29,898 nucleotides of DNA from UBA11400 sp964550435 (GCA_964550435.1 CAZJZI010000033.1:1-29898); one strand, 5' to 3'. Positions 1-9,600 are shown, numbered from the stretch's first letter. The notes: generated by a model not told the origin, from the letters alone. Translations and numbers: made by a program.

Positions 1-715
1 GAGTCAGATTTCGCTCGAGTGCTACCTTGGTGTAATATTCTTTTCGGGTTGGATGTTCGCCTGAGCACACATTTAGTACCCGGAAATCCGGTGGATTTAC
101 GATTACTCGGATTCCGGTCTCGATCAAATCGTCGAGGTGGATTAGATTCACCGGTGCATTAGGGGTGGATAGATTTGTGCGTCCGGACAGGAACTTCACT
201 GGATGACGGTCCCCGCCGTAGAGTCCGGCCAACCGTAATATTAGATGATTAGGATGCCGTGCAATTACCCCTTCCGCCTGGATCAAGGTTCGACGTGGGG
301 TGCCATGACGGGCAGCATCCAGATCCGGATCATCTGGCATAACACCAGGCTGGACATCAGACTCCCTGGACCAGTGGTCCGGGATGTCTCGATACACTGA
401 TGTTGTGCTGCAAAAAAGCAGTCGAGAAGCTGTTGGAAGGTGGTTGATAAGTCGCTCCAAAGCAGTCAAGTAATCAGTAAATCCCGATGGTGGGACATTC
501 ACAAAATATACATCCGCTTGAGGCAGGGGAGTATCCGTTCCTATCACATGTAATACAGGGCGTATACCAGAATTTTCGAGTACTTTCAGCTTATCTGAAG
601 ACGTGGTAGTCCCAAAAACCTCTAAATCTTCAGAGATTAGGCGTTTTGCGAGTGGAAATCCAAGCCATCCACATCCGATGACGCAAACTGTTGGTTTTGT
701 TGGGTTAACTGGCAC
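1..715 (-). CDS. YeeZ-like NAD(P)-binding SDR-family protein, partial (C-terminus outside window)
   Basis: Reading the minus strand from 715 gives 238 uninterrupted codons that run off the left edge. The protein opens with a Rossmann beta-alpha turn, VCVIGCGWLGFPLAKRL (about residues 10-26, glycine motif GCGWLG). It continues with a CSTTSVY segment, LRLAGLYGGDRHP, and NLIHLDDLI then LNVCSGEHPTRKEYY. This order matches E. coli YeeZ, an SDR-type NAD(P)-binding protein of unclear reaction. The catalytic YxxxK of true epimerases is not visible, as in YeeZ. The start is a GTG at 713-715, with no ATG in frame; the frame stays open up to a TAA at 764-766, so a TTG at 761-763 is the alternative. No Shine-Dalgarno sequence is seen. 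It is divergent from the receptor gene. The family call is firm, the substrate unknown. Confidence 0.82.
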   Translation of the reverse strand, partial: MPVNPTKPTVCVIGCGWLGFPLAKRLISEDLEVFGTTTSSDKLKVLENSGIRPVLHVIGTDTPLPQADVYFVNVPPSGFTDYLTALERLINHLPTASRLLFCSTTSVYRDIPDHWSRESDVQPGVMPDDPDLDAARHGTPRRTLIQAEGVIARHPNHLILRLAGLYGGDRHPVKFLSGRTNLSTPNAPVNLIHLDDLIETGIRVIVNPPDFRVLNVCSGEHPTRKEYYTKVALERNLT

Positions 716-730
716 TGTTTTAGGGTCTGA

Positions 731-744
731 AAATAAATTTATTT
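731..744. repeat. 14-bp AT-only perfect palindrome upstream of the YeeZ-like gene
   Basis: AAATAAATTTATTT is its own reverse complement. It lies 15 bp upstream of the GTG start of the YeeZ-like gene, where a promoter or operator would sit. AT-rich palindromes also arise by chance, so an operator role is only a possibility. Confidence 0.4.
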
Positions 745-825
745 GTAAAAAAGCCGCAAACAATTAATATAACGTCATTTTTGTGTGAACAAATCATTAA
801 TTCGGCACGATGTTTGTTTACGCAG

Positions 826-856
826 GTTGAAATTAATCAAACTATCCGTAATTTTG
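826..856 (+). promoter_or_regulatory. Bacteroidota-type promoter for the TonB-dependent receptor
   Basis: GTTG at 826-829 and TAATTTTG at 849-856 are separated by 19 nt. This fits the -33 TTTG / -7 TAnnTTTG consensus of the Bacteroidota primary sigma factor, with a perfect -7 box. The predicted transcription start is near 860-863, giving a leader of about 205 nt before the ATG at 1068. It is the best promoter in the window and the main sequence argument for the lineage. Confidence 0.65.
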
Positions 857-860
857 ATTC

Positions 861-880
861 GATCCACTAGGAAATGGATC
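861..880 (+). promoter_or_regulatory. hairpin at the predicted 5' end of the receptor mRNA
   Basis: GATCCA (861-866) and TGGATC (875-880) are perfect inverted arms with an 8-nt loop. They begin where transcription from the promoter at 826-856 should start, so the mRNA would carry a 5'-terminal stem-loop. Such stems can stabilise transcripts; that role here is inferred. Confidence 0.45.
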
Positions 881-1067
881 TCCATTAACCTACTTAAACG
901 CCAATAAATCCACTAAAGGCACGATGATAAACTGGTACAATCCTTGTAACGGTTCGTGTATGAAAAATTGTAATCTGAATTTTAATTCTGAGGGCATTTA
1001 CATTAGTGGATCTACCAATCCAAAGGCGTTTTATCAAAAAAATCACACAAAACCACACAACAAATCT
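881..1067 (+). other. long 5' leader of the receptor gene, no gene seen
   Basis: With the spacer before it, this completes the 352-bp gene-free stretch 716-1067. The frame is open from an ATG at 924 into the receptor, but its first 48 codons (rich in Asn, Lys and Cys) precede a canonical signal peptide and look non-coding. I see no riboswitch or small RNA I can name. Confidence 0.5.
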
Positions 1068-3773
1068 ATGAAAATACTACTACTGGCGTTTTTGATGACT
1101 TTGTCATCTATTAGTGCCTTTGCTCAGATTAGAGGAACTGTAGTTGATGCAAATACCAGGGAACCACTCACTGGTACAACTGTAATCGTAAAAGGAACAC
1201 AAACCGGTGCTAGCACTGGCGTTGATGGTGTTTTTACTTTAAACGTACAGGAAGGAACAATCTTGTTGATTACTTATGTTGGTTACACTCCGCAGGAAGT
1301 AGCAGCAATGAACAACATGGTTATTTACTTAGTACCATCAGCTGGCGAACTTGGTGAAATCGTGGTTACTTCAGGAGTAATTGACATCGCTAAAGTACGC
1401 GAAACACCTGTTGCAGTATCAACAATATCTCCAGTTGAAATAGCTCAACGAGTAGGAAACCAGGAATTCCCAGAAGTTATGGCACGCACCCCAGGTGTAT
1501 ATGCTACCAAACAGGGTGGTGGTTATGGTGATTCCAGAATTTCACTTCGTGGATTCGATCAACGCAATACTTCTTTCCTCATAAATGGACAGCCGGTTAA
1601 CGATATGGAAAACGGCTGGGTTTATTGGTCAAACTGGCAAGGATTAACGGATGTCGCATCAGGAATTCAGATTCAACGTGGTCTTGGTGCATCCAGACTT
1701 GCTGTGCCTTCTGTTGGAGGTACCGTCTCTATTTTCACTAAAACAGCGGATCTTCAACCAGGTGGAACGGTTTCGCAAATGATCGGCAACGACGGTTATT
1801 TGAAATCTACAATTTCCTACTCTTCTGGTAAGAGTGACAAAGGATGGGCTACCTCTTTACTGTACTCCTACTGGGCCGGTGATGGTTACGTGTACGGAAC
1901 TGCTGGTGAAGGTCACACCTATTTCGCAGCTATTGGTTACGAGCCTGAAGGATCAAACCACTCATTTAACTTCTCATTCCTTGGCGCTGGTCAATGGCAC
2001 CATCAGAGAGATTCCTGGGTTTCAATCCGCGATTACCAAAACTTCGGAGAAGACGGAATTGACTTAAGATGGAATACCGATGCCGGTTATTTGGATGGTG
2101 AAGAATTCAACATGCGCAGAAATTTCTACAACAAACCGCTCGCTACTTTCAACTGGGACTACAATATCAATGAAAACCTGACTCTTGCTACCTCAGTTTA
2201 CGGTTCAGCCGGACGAGGTGGAGGAACAGGTCCAAGAGGAAACAACTTCCGTAATGCGGCAATTGACTTCTATCCTTTTAACATCGATTTGACCGAGCAT
2301 TACCTGAATCGTGGTCGTGGAACTCGTGACGCTAACGGATTCATTGATTTTGATACTGCAATTCAAGTCAACCGAAACAGTACAAGTCCTTATACTGGAT
2401 CTATTGGTAACTATGCTGGCCAGTTAATCGGGTCAAACGGTTTCAGAGACGATAACGTCAACCGTGCTGTGCTCATTCGTCGTGCTTCTATGAACTCACA
2501 CGACTGGTATGGTGCAATTTCAAACCTCGAAGGACAGTTTGGAAACATTCGTGCATCAGTCGGTATCGATTTACGTGATTATACAGGATATCACTATCGA
2601 GTACTCACAGATCTGATGGGGCTTGACGGATACTTCTCTGGTGGTAACCGCAATTCAGCAGGTACTATCATTGAGAACCTAATTGATCCATCTCCATTCA
2701 AAGATACAGGTCTTGCTGGTCCAAAAATCGATTATTACAACATCGGTTACGTAGGATGGCAAGGTTTGAACACGTTGGTTGAGTATGCTGGAACTGACTT
2801 GACCGCAGTTCTCCAGGCTGGACTCTCTAACCAGTCATTCCAACGTGAAGACACGTTTGATCAGCCAGGATTTTATCTTTCTGAAAAAGTGAATCAGGGT
2901 GGTGGATACGTCAAGGGTGGTGCTAACTACAACTTCACCAATGAAATGAACGTGTTCTTCAATGCCGGTTTCATTTCACGTCAGCCAAACTTTGACGCCG
3001 TGTTCCCAAATTTCGCAAACCGTGTAAATCCAAATTTGCAAAACGAAGAGATCATCTCACTTGAGTTGGGTTACGGATACATCGGTAGCAATCTTACTGT
3101 AAACGTTAACCTTTACACAACTGTATGGGGTAACCGATTTGTATCACGTTCATTCACCATTGATGGTGGAACAACGGGAACTGCTCAATTCAACGACATT
3201 GATGTTCGCCATAACGGAATCGAACTCGAGTCAACCTATCAACCTATCAACGCTCTGCGTTTAAAAGGTATGGTGTCTATCGGTGACTGGAGATACACTA
3301 AAGACTTTACATCAGCATTGTTTGATGAAAACAACGTCCAAATTGGTACTGGAACTCTTTATACCAAAGATGCAAAAGTTGGCGACGCTGCTCAATTCAC
3401 TACTTACCTTGAAGCAGAATATCGATTCAAAGGTTTTGTAGTTGATTTGAGTCACCGCTATGTTGATGGTCTATATGCAGATTATTCAATCACTGCATCA
3501 GACTTCTTACAGCCTGATAATAAAGGCGCTTTAGAATTGCCTTCTTACGGACTAGTAGATCTCGGCTTGACATACAACTTTGTATTCCTAAGTCGTGATG
3601 CTTCCTTCCGTGTGAACATTAACAACTTGTTGGATACGGTCTATATCGCAGAATCCAATACAAATATCCATGCAACTACAGGTTCAACAACCTGGAATGG
3701 TATAGATGTTCGTAACTCGGTTTGGTTCGGATTCGGACGTACCTGGAATGCTGCTTTGAAGTACAACTTCTAA
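1068..3773 (+). CDS. TonB-dependent outer-membrane receptor with carboxypeptidase-regulatory-like N-terminal domain
   Basis: 901-residue outer-membrane channel of the TonB-dependent family, which imports bound ligands using energy passed on by TonB-ExbBD. The ATG at 1068 is chosen because it opens a classic signal peptide ending AFAQ (residues 1-20); an in-frame ATG at 924 would bury this signal 48 residues inside. Domains in order: carboxypeptidase-D regulatory-like beta domain (about 21-95, IRGTVVDANTREPLTGTTV), plug (about 105-230, with ETPVAVSTI, RTPGVYATK, SLRGFDQRNTSFLINGQPV and GGTVSIFTK), then a 22-strand type barrel ending AALKYNF with the terminal Phe expected of BAM substrates. No SusD-like partner lies nearby, so it looks like a stand-alone receptor. 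The ligand cannot be read from sequence. It has its own promoter (826-856) and terminator (3791-3818). Confidence 0.93.
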   Translation: MKILLLAFLMTLSSISAFAQIRGTVVDANTREPLTGTTVIVKGTQTGASTGVDGVFTLNVQEGTILLITYVGYTPQEVAAMNNMVIYLVPSAGELGEIVVTSGVIDIAKVRETPVAVSTISPVEIAQRVGNQEFPEVMARTPGVYATKQGGGYGDSRISLRGFDQRNTSFLINGQPVNDMENGWVYWSNWQGLTDVASGIQIQRGLGASRLAVPSVGGTVSIFTKTADLQPGGTVSQMIGNDGYLKSTISYSSGKSDKGWATSLLYSYWAGDGYVYGTAGEGHTYFAAIGYEPEGSNHSFNFSFLGAGQWHHQRDSWVSIRDYQNFGEDGIDLRWNTDAGYLDGEEFNMRRNFYNKPLATFNWDYNINENLTLATSVYGSAGRGGGTGPRGNNFRNAAIDFYPFNIDLTEHYLNRGRGTRDANGFIDFDTAIQVNRNSTSPYTGSIGNYAGQLIGSNGFRDDNVNRAVLIRRASMNSHDWYGAISNLEGQFGNIRASVGIDLRDYTGYHYRVLTDLMGLDGYFSGGNRNSAGTIIENLIDPSPFKDTGLAGPKIDYYNIGYVGWQGLNTLVEYAGTDLTAVLQAGLSNQSFQREDTFDQPGFYLSEKVNQGGGYVKGGANYNFTNEMNVFFNAGFISRQPNFDAVFPNFANRVNPNLQNEEIISLELGYGYIGSNLTVNVNLYTTVWGNRFVSRSFTIDGGTTGTAQFNDIDVRHNGIELESTYQPINALRLKGMVSIGDWRYTKDFTSALFDENNVQIGTGTLYTKDAKVGDAAQFTTYLEAEYRFKGFVVDLSHRYVDGLYADYSITASDFLQPDNKGALELPSYGLVDLGLTYNFVFLSRDASFRVNINNLLDTVYIAESNTNIHATTGSTTWNGIDVRNSVWFGFGRTWNAALKYNF

Positions 3774-3790
3774 GAGGTCTTCGCAAACAA

Positions 3791-3820
3791 AAAAAAGGCT
3801 CCTTCGGGGGCCTTTTTTGT
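3791..3820 (+). terminator. intrinsic terminator of the receptor gene
   Basis: A 12-bp stem pairs AAAAAAGGCTCC (3791-3802) with GGGGCCTTTTTT (3807-3818), with one T-G wobble, around a stable TTCG tetraloop (3803-3806). The T-run is the 3' side of the stem. The A-rich 5' side means it could also act on the opposite strand. Confidence 0.88.
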
Positions 3821-3837
3821 TTAGCGGATTTCAGATA

Positions 3838-4034
3838 AGTAGAGCGGTAGAGCGGTAGAGCGGTAGAGCGGTAGAGCAGTGGAGCGGTAGAGCAGTAGAG
3901 CGGTAAAGCGGTAGAGCGGTAGAGCGGTAGAGCGGTAGAGCGGTAGAGCGGTAGAGCAGTAGAGCGGTAAAGCGGTAGAGCAGTAAAGCAGTAAAGCAGT
4001 AAAGCGGTAGAGCGGTAGAGCGGTAGAGCGGTAG
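3838..4034. repeat. octanucleotide tandem array, 24 full units plus a partial
   Basis: Strict 8-bp period in one phase from 3838 to 4029, then GGTAG. Units are mostly GGTAGAGC, with variants AGTAGAGC, GGTAAAGC, AGTAAAGC and one AGTGGAGC. The triplet AGTAGAGC-GGTAAAGC-GGTAGAGC occurs at 3894 and again at 3958, a 64-bp higher-order duplication. It lies between the receptor terminator and the 3' end of mnmE and fills most of the 304-bp gene-free stretch 3774-4077. There are no spacers, so it is not CRISPR. The minus strand is open through the array (73 codons of LYRSTALP-like octapeptides), but I do not call this a gene. Confidence 0.95.
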
Positions 4035-4077
4035 GAAATAGATTCTCCTCAACTGCTCAACTGCTCGCCGCTCGCTA

Positions 4078-5454
4078 TTACTTTCCGATACAAAACCGTG
4101 AAAAGATCGAATCCAGCAGATCCTCAGTCGTTATGGATCCCGTGATGGTGCCTAGTTCATGCAACGCCGCACGAAGATCGATGCTTACGAAGTCACCCGT
4201 GGTGCCAGAATCCAGCGCTCTCAGGGCATCACTCAGATGCTGATGCGTCTTTTCGAGAGCGTCCCGATGTCGTGTCGAGGTTACAAGCAGTCCCGAGGTA
4301 TCGATGTCCTTATTCTGCATTACAGCCGATTTCATAAGCTGCTTAAGTTCTTCCATTCCCTGACCAGTCTTTGCTGAAATCACAAGATCGAACTCCGATT
4401 CCAACTCCGGATTCACACTCTGATCGACCTTGTTCCCAACCGCAATAATCGATTTTGACCCGTACCGGTTACGCAGTTCCCCGACCAAAGCCAACTCAGT
4501 GGATGAAATGCGCTCCGAGAGATCCTTAAGGTAAACGATCAGATCGGCCCCGTCCATCGCCTTGTGCGAGCGTTTTACACCCTCGGCTTCGATCACATCT
4601 TCTGTTTCCCGAAGTCCAGCCGTGTCTGTCAATGTGAACAGCAAGCCGTCAAGGCTCCAGTCTGCATCAATCACATCACGCGTAGTTCCTGCAATGTCTG
4701 ACACAATCGCACGGTCTTTACCCATCAGAGCATTCAACAAGGTCGATTTCCCCGCATTGGGTTTTCCAACAAAGACGGTGCGTATCCCGTATTTGACCAA
4801 TCGCCCGGTTTCATAAGTCGATAATAGCTTCACGATTTCTTCCAGTAGCTCGTTGATCAGTCTCCTAAGCTGATCCCGACTGGCAAACTCTACGTCTTCT
4901 TCGATGAAATCCAGCTCCAGCTCTACCAATGCGGTGGCGTCGATGATCTGTTGTCGAAACTGGGCCACGTGTTTACCCAAGGCTCCGTCAAGTTGTTGCT
5001 GTGCGGCTTCAACCGCCTTTCGACTCTTGGCATGAATCAGGTCCGCTACCGCTTCCGCCTGACTCAGTTCCATTTTTCCATTGAGAAAAGCGCGCTGAGT
5101 AAACTCTCCGGGCTCAGCCGCACGGACCCCAGTCGCAAGTACCGTTTCAAGTACTTCCTGTGTTACCAGAACCCCACCGTGACACGAAATCTCTACAGTG
5201 TCCTCACCGGTATATGACTTTGGTGAACGAAATATCGTTGCAACTACCTCATCAATTTTCTTCCCATTCCGTGTGAGATGTCCGAAATGAACCGTGTGGG
5301 ATGGTACGGAATTCAAGTCTTTCCCACGAAATATCGTTGATACTTTCTCGATGGCTTTTTCGCCTGAAACACGGATCACAGCGATACCACCCTCGCCAAC
5401 AGGAGTTGCAATAGCTGCTATAGGGTCGCGCTGTAAAATTGACTGAGTACTCAT
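4078..5454 (-). CDS. mnmE: tRNA uridine-5-carboxymethylaminomethyl modification GTPase MnmE (TrmE)
   Basis: 458-residue GTPase that with MnmG installs the carboxymethylaminomethyl group on U34 of certain tRNAs, aiding wobble decoding. All family parts are present: N-terminal folate-binding domain (about 1-120, ATPVGEGGIAVIRVSG, SYTGEDTVEISCHGG, EPGEFTQRAFLNGKMEL), helical domain, then an inserted Ras-like G domain with P-loop GKPNAGKS (230-237), GTTRD (256-260), DTAG (277-280) and NKVD (341-344). It ends in the hallmark CIGK (455-458), whose Cys is functionally important in the family. Length is normal. The start ATG at 5454 follows directly on a TATCTTTGGAAG element shared with hisS. It is divergent from the efflux operon. 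Confidence 0.97.
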   Translation of the reverse strand: MSTQSILQRDPIAAIATPVGEGGIAVIRVSGEKAIEKVSTIFRGKDLNSVPSHTVHFGHLTRNGKKIDEVVATIFRSPKSYTGEDTVEISCHGGVLVTQEVLETVLATGVRAAEPGEFTQRAFLNGKMELSQAEAVADLIHAKSRKAVEAAQQQLDGALGKHVAQFRQQIIDATALVELELDFIEEDVEFASRDQLRRLINELLEEIVKLLSTYETGRLVKYGIRTVFVGKPNAGKSTLLNALMGKDRAIVSDIAGTTRDVIDADWSLDGLLFTLTDTAGLRETEDVIEAEGVKRSHKAMDGADLIVYLKDLSERISSTELALVGELRNRYGSKSIIAVGNKVDQSVNPELESEFDLVISAKTGQGMEELKQLMKSAVMQNKDIDTSGLLVTSTRHRDALEKTHQHLSDALRALDSGTTGDFVSIDLRAALHELGTITGSITTEDLLDSIFSRFCIGK

Positions 5455-5466
5455 CTTCCAAAGATA
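5453..5466 (-). promoter_or_regulatory. TATCTTTG -7-like box in a 14-bp dyad element before mnmE
   Basis: On the minus strand TATCTTTGGAAGAT contains TATCTTTG, a perfect TAnnTTTG -7 box, and the dyad ATCTT-TGG-AAGAT. It overlaps the mnmE start codon by two bases. If it is the promoter, the transcript would be nearly leaderless. No clear -33 TTG lies 19 nt upstream. The same 14 bases occur before hisS. Confidence 0.42.
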
Positions 5467-5581
5467 GGAAGATCCTTAGAATTAATTCATCGAGCAGAAA
5501 TATGTAAGACGGAATAAGAAACAAAGATGACAATCAATCGTAATGCATCGGTTGTGACACACGCTAATCAAATTTTATGCT

Positions 5582-6634
5582 ATGAAACATCTACTTTTAT
5601 CTCTTTGCGTTCTTTTAGTACTTGCCTCATGTGGATCCGAGGATTCATCAAACGTCCAGAACGTCGCTGATACCGACACACTGGTTACTATTCCTGTAGA
5701 AGCCGGATTGGCTGAACGAGGCTCAGTCTCAGCCTATTATTCAACTACCGCAACATTAGAGGCCGAAGACGAAGCCGATGTCGTTGCCAAAACCAATGGG
5801 ATCATCCGTGAGATCTTTGTCGAAGAAGGAACCAATGTTTCAGCTGGCAGGCCACTACTACAACTAGACGACTCACAGTATAAACTCGAAGTTGAGCGTG
5901 CTGATGCAAATGTCAAGCGCCTGGAAAGCGACTTCAACCGAAATAAAGCGATGTTTGAGCAGAACATGGTAAGTGCCGAGGTGTTTGACAGAGCTAAATA
6001 TGAATACGAATCTCAAAAAGCAACGCTGGAGCTGGCCAAACTGAATCTTGAATATACTACCGTTCGGGCACCTATTTCGGGAGTCGTATCAGAGCGAATG
6101 GTTCGTACCGGTAACATGGTAGTCCCGAATCAGGCAGTTTTCAGAGTCACTACAATGGATCCACTGAAAGCTATTCTCCATTTACCAGAGCACGAAATGC
6201 AAAAAATTAAAGCCGGACAACCTGTGCTCATGGAGATTGATGCCGTGCCTGGGGTAACTTTTCAAGGTTCTGTTGAGCGTGTGAGTCCGGTAGTGGATAG
6301 AGCAACAGGGACTTTCAGAGTTGTAGCGTTGGTAAGAGATCAGCAAAATCGCCTCAAACCTGGTATGTTTGCCCGTGTACGCGTGGTTTATGACACTCGT
6401 GAACAAACCCTGGTCATACCAAAACTGGCAGTAATCAATGACGGAGGCCGCAATTCCGTATATGTCGTGAACGACAGTCTGGTTCAGAAAAAGAGTGTTA
6501 CTCTTGGATACGCAAATGGAACAAAAGTCGAGGTAATCAATGGCTTAGTTGATGGTGATGTGGTAATTACCGTAGGACACAATAGTTTGCGTGACAGCAC
6601 CCGAGTTGAAATCATCAACATCAACGCTCTTTAA
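5582..6634 (+). CDS. RND efflux periplasmic adaptor (membrane fusion protein), lipoprotein
   Basis: 350-residue HlyD/AcrA-type adaptor that links an inner-membrane RND pump to an outer-membrane channel. A lipoprotein signal ends in the lipobox LASC, with Cys17 as the predicted acylated residue. Next come a barrel-sandwich (lipoyl-like) half motif (about 75-105, ADVVAKTNGIIREIFVEEG), a short helical hairpin (about 110-155), the second lipoyl half (TTVRAPISGVVSERMVRTG), a beta-barrel domain (PGVTFQGSVERVSPVVD, LKPGMFARVRV) and a membrane-proximal domain. The hairpin is short. It is first gene of an operon with two RND pumps (26 bp to the next ATG). No TolC-like gene is present, so the outer-membrane channel must be encoded elsewhere. 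The substrate is unknown. Confidence 0.93.
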   Translation: MKHLLLSLCVLLVLASCGSEDSSNVQNVADTDTLVTIPVEAGLAERGSVSAYYSTTATLEAEDEADVVAKTNGIIREIFVEEGTNVSAGRPLLQLDDSQYKLEVERADANVKRLESDFNRNKAMFEQNMVSAEVFDRAKYEYESQKATLELAKLNLEYTTVRAPISGVVSERMVRTGNMVVPNQAVFRVTTMDPLKAILHLPEHEMQKIKAGQPVLMEIDAVPGVTFQGSVERVSPVVDRATGTFRVVALVRDQQNRLKPGMFARVRVVYDTREQTLVIPKLAVINDGGRNSVYVVNDSLVQKKSVTLGYANGTKVEVINGLVDGDVVITVGHNSLRDSTRVEIININAL

Positions 6635-6660
6635 ATCTCTCATCTAACCGGAATAATCCT

Positions 6661-9600
6661 ATGCGCTTGATAGATGTATCCATCCGTCGGAAGGTTACCA
6701 TTCTCATGTTCACGATCGGTATTCTACTGTTCGGAATGGTTTCCTTATCTCGGTTAAAAATCAATCTGCTCCCCGATTTAAGTTATCCAACGCTGACCAT
6801 CAGGACCGAATATCCTGGTGCAGCTCCCGTTGAAATCGAAAATCTTGTCAGTAAACCCATCGAGGAAGTTCTTGGGGTTGTGAAGAATGTGAGCCGGGTG
6901 CGCAGTACTTCCAGGTCAGGTCAATCTGATGTGACACTAGAGTTCGCCTGGGGCACCAATATGGATTACGCCAGCATGGATGTCCGGGAAAAACTGGATG
7001 CCCTTCAGTTGCCTCTTGAGGTAGAACGACCAGTAATTCTACGCTATGATCCGACGATGGATCCGATTATGCGTTTTGCATTGTATGTGGATGAATCTGC
7101 TGCACAAATGGACTCTACCTCACAGTTTCAACGTGCAAATGAGGTGTCAGGACAAGACGACTGGATTGAAACGCTGAAAATGCTGCGTCGATTTGGTGAC
7201 GAACAGATCAAGAAAGACCTGGAGTCGGCCGGGGGAGTAGCATCGGTCAAAATCAGTGGTGGCCTGGAAGAGGAAATTCAGGTTCTTATCGATCAGCAGC
7301 GTCTTTCCAGGTTGAATATTCCAGTAGAGTCACTGGTAAATGTATTGCGTAGTGAGAATATCAATTTATCCGGTGGTCGACTCGAAGAAGGTACACAACA
7401 GTATCTCATTCGAACACTCAATCAGTTTCAAAGTGTCGATGAAATCCGGGATCTGGTTATTGCCAATCTCGATGGTCGGCCAGTATATGTGCGTGATATC
7501 GCAGAAGTCGTTGAAGGCTACAAAGAACGTGAAGCCATTACCCGTCTGAACGGACTCGAGGCTGTTGAAATTGCAGTGTACAAAGAAGGGGATGCGAACA
7601 CGGTCGCTGTTGCCGAGGAAGTTGAGCGTAAACTAAGTCGCCTTCGCGAGAACCTGCCAGCCGGAGTACGATTTGAAAAAGTCTACGATCAATCAACCTT
7701 TATTGCACAGGCGGTCAACGAAGTTCGTGATGCAGGTATCATAGGTGGTATACTTGCTATCATCATACTCTTCATCTTTTTACGCGACCTTAAGTCAACG
7801 CTTATCATCGGAGTATCGATTCCCGTTTCCATCATCGCAACCTTCAATCTCATGTATGGGTATGATATTACTTTGAATATCATGTCTTTGGGTGGAATTG
7901 CACTTGGGATTGGATTGCTGGTTGATAACTCGATTGTTGTACTAGAAAACATCTCCCGTCACCGTGCGCAGGGGAAATCGGTGTTTCAGGCGGCCCAGGA
8001 CGGAGCATCAGAAGTTGGGATGGCCGTTGTGGCATCTACGTTAACAACCGTTGCGGTGTTCTTTCCACTGGTTTTTGTGGAAGGAGTTGCCGGTCAACTT
8101 TTCCGTGATCAGGCGCTTACAGTCACATTCTCGCTGCTGGTTTCTTTGGTTGTTGCGATCACATTGATCCCGATGTTGTCATCTTTGTCTAAACGCGATG
8201 ATGCTCAAATCGAACCTGTGTTGAGAGAACCAAAGACCCGTTTTGGAGGGTGGATGCGTGCAATTAGATTGTTCATTTTCAATACGATACCTATGTCGAT
8301 TGTAAAGGTGTTCAAGTTTGTGTTTAAATGGACTGGACGTGGAATCATGTTTGTGCTCAATCCATTTTTGACCCTTTTTGAAAAAACATACATGGTTATT
8401 GAGAACAAATATCCATCGATTATTGGATGGGCTTTAGACCGAAAAGGATTGGTTCTTGGGGTTGCGATTTTATTATTTGCAGGAAGTGTAGCCATGATAC
8501 CACGACTGGGTATTGAACTGATTCCATCCATGTCGCAAGGTGAATACTCGGTTGAGTTTCGCATGCCTCCTGGTACTCCACTTGAGCAAACGGATCAGAT
8601 CATCAGACAAGTTCAGACCGCGGCAGCATCCTCCGATCGAATCAATATGACATTTGCAGTATCAGGATCCGGAAATCGAATGGATGCTAATCCGGATGCT
8701 GGTGGAGAGAACTGGGGTGAAATGAACGTCACATTAAACGATGGAGCTTTGTCTGAAGATGAAGCGGGTTCGATGGATGCACTTCGTTCAGAGCTTGGGG
8801 GCATTCCTGGGTTGCAGTACAAATTTGAGCGTCCGGCATTATTTACGTTCAGCACTCCGGTTGAAATTGAAATCACCGGATTCGATCTTGATGACCTCAA
8901 GCTTGGAGCGGAAACAGTGGCTAATAAACTCCGTACCAATGACCGGTTTTCGGATGTGAAGTCAAGTATGGAGCAAGGACATCCAGAGGTGCAGATCATC
9001 TTTGATCGAGAAAAACTTTCATCATTAGGTCTGCAGCTCGGCACTGTTGCCGACGGAGTAGTAAGTAATATCCGAGGTGATGTAGCAACTCGATATTCCT
9101 GGCGTGACCGTAAAATCGATGTACTGGTACGTGCCCGCGAGTCAGACCGCTCATCGGCTGAAGACATCAGAAATCTGATCGTGAATCCAGGGAGTGATCG
9201 TCCAATTCCGCTTGATGCGGTTGCACGAATCGAAGTGACCGAGGGACCATCTGAAATCCGTCGGATTGCCCAACAACGGGTTGCTGTTGTCAGTGCAAAC
9301 CTGGCCTATGGTGATTTGGGATCGGCTATTGAGCAAATCGAAACAGATTTGTCTGGCCTAACACTTCCAAATGGAGTTCTGGCTAGAACCTCTGGACAAA
9401 GCCAGGAAATGGATGTGGCCTTTGAGTCGTTGATTTTTGCGTTGCTTCTGGCCGTTTTCCTGGTCTATCTGGTGATGGCTTCACAGTTTGAATCACTGAT
9501 TCATCCCTTTGTGATCCTGTTTACCATTCCAATGGCAGTCATTGGTGCTGTTTGGGCGCTATTTATTACCGGATCAACGATAAGTGTTGTAGTGTTTATC

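Noticed and set aside
924..1067. N-terminal extension of the TonB-dependent receptor from the ATG at 924
   Set aside because: It would place a clear signal peptide 48 residues inside the protein; the leader is better read as untranslated.
3838..4034. CRISPR array
   Set aside because: Units are 8 bp and contiguous, with no unique spacers and no cas genes in the window.
3831..4052. 73-codon minus-strand frame through the octamer array
   Set aside because: It is only the repeat read in frame (LYRSTALP-like octapeptides). The minus strand of the repeat has no stop in any frame, so openness is not evidence of coding.
4159..4377. small plus-strand frames antisense to mnmE (also 4562-4816 and 4951-5217)
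   Set aside because: They lie wholly within mnmE, have no ribosome-binding site or motif, and are expected by chance.
8613..9167. 184-codon minus-strand frame inside the first RND gene
   Set aside because: It is antisense to well-conserved RND sequence, Ser/Arg-rich and without motifs, so it is a shadow frame.
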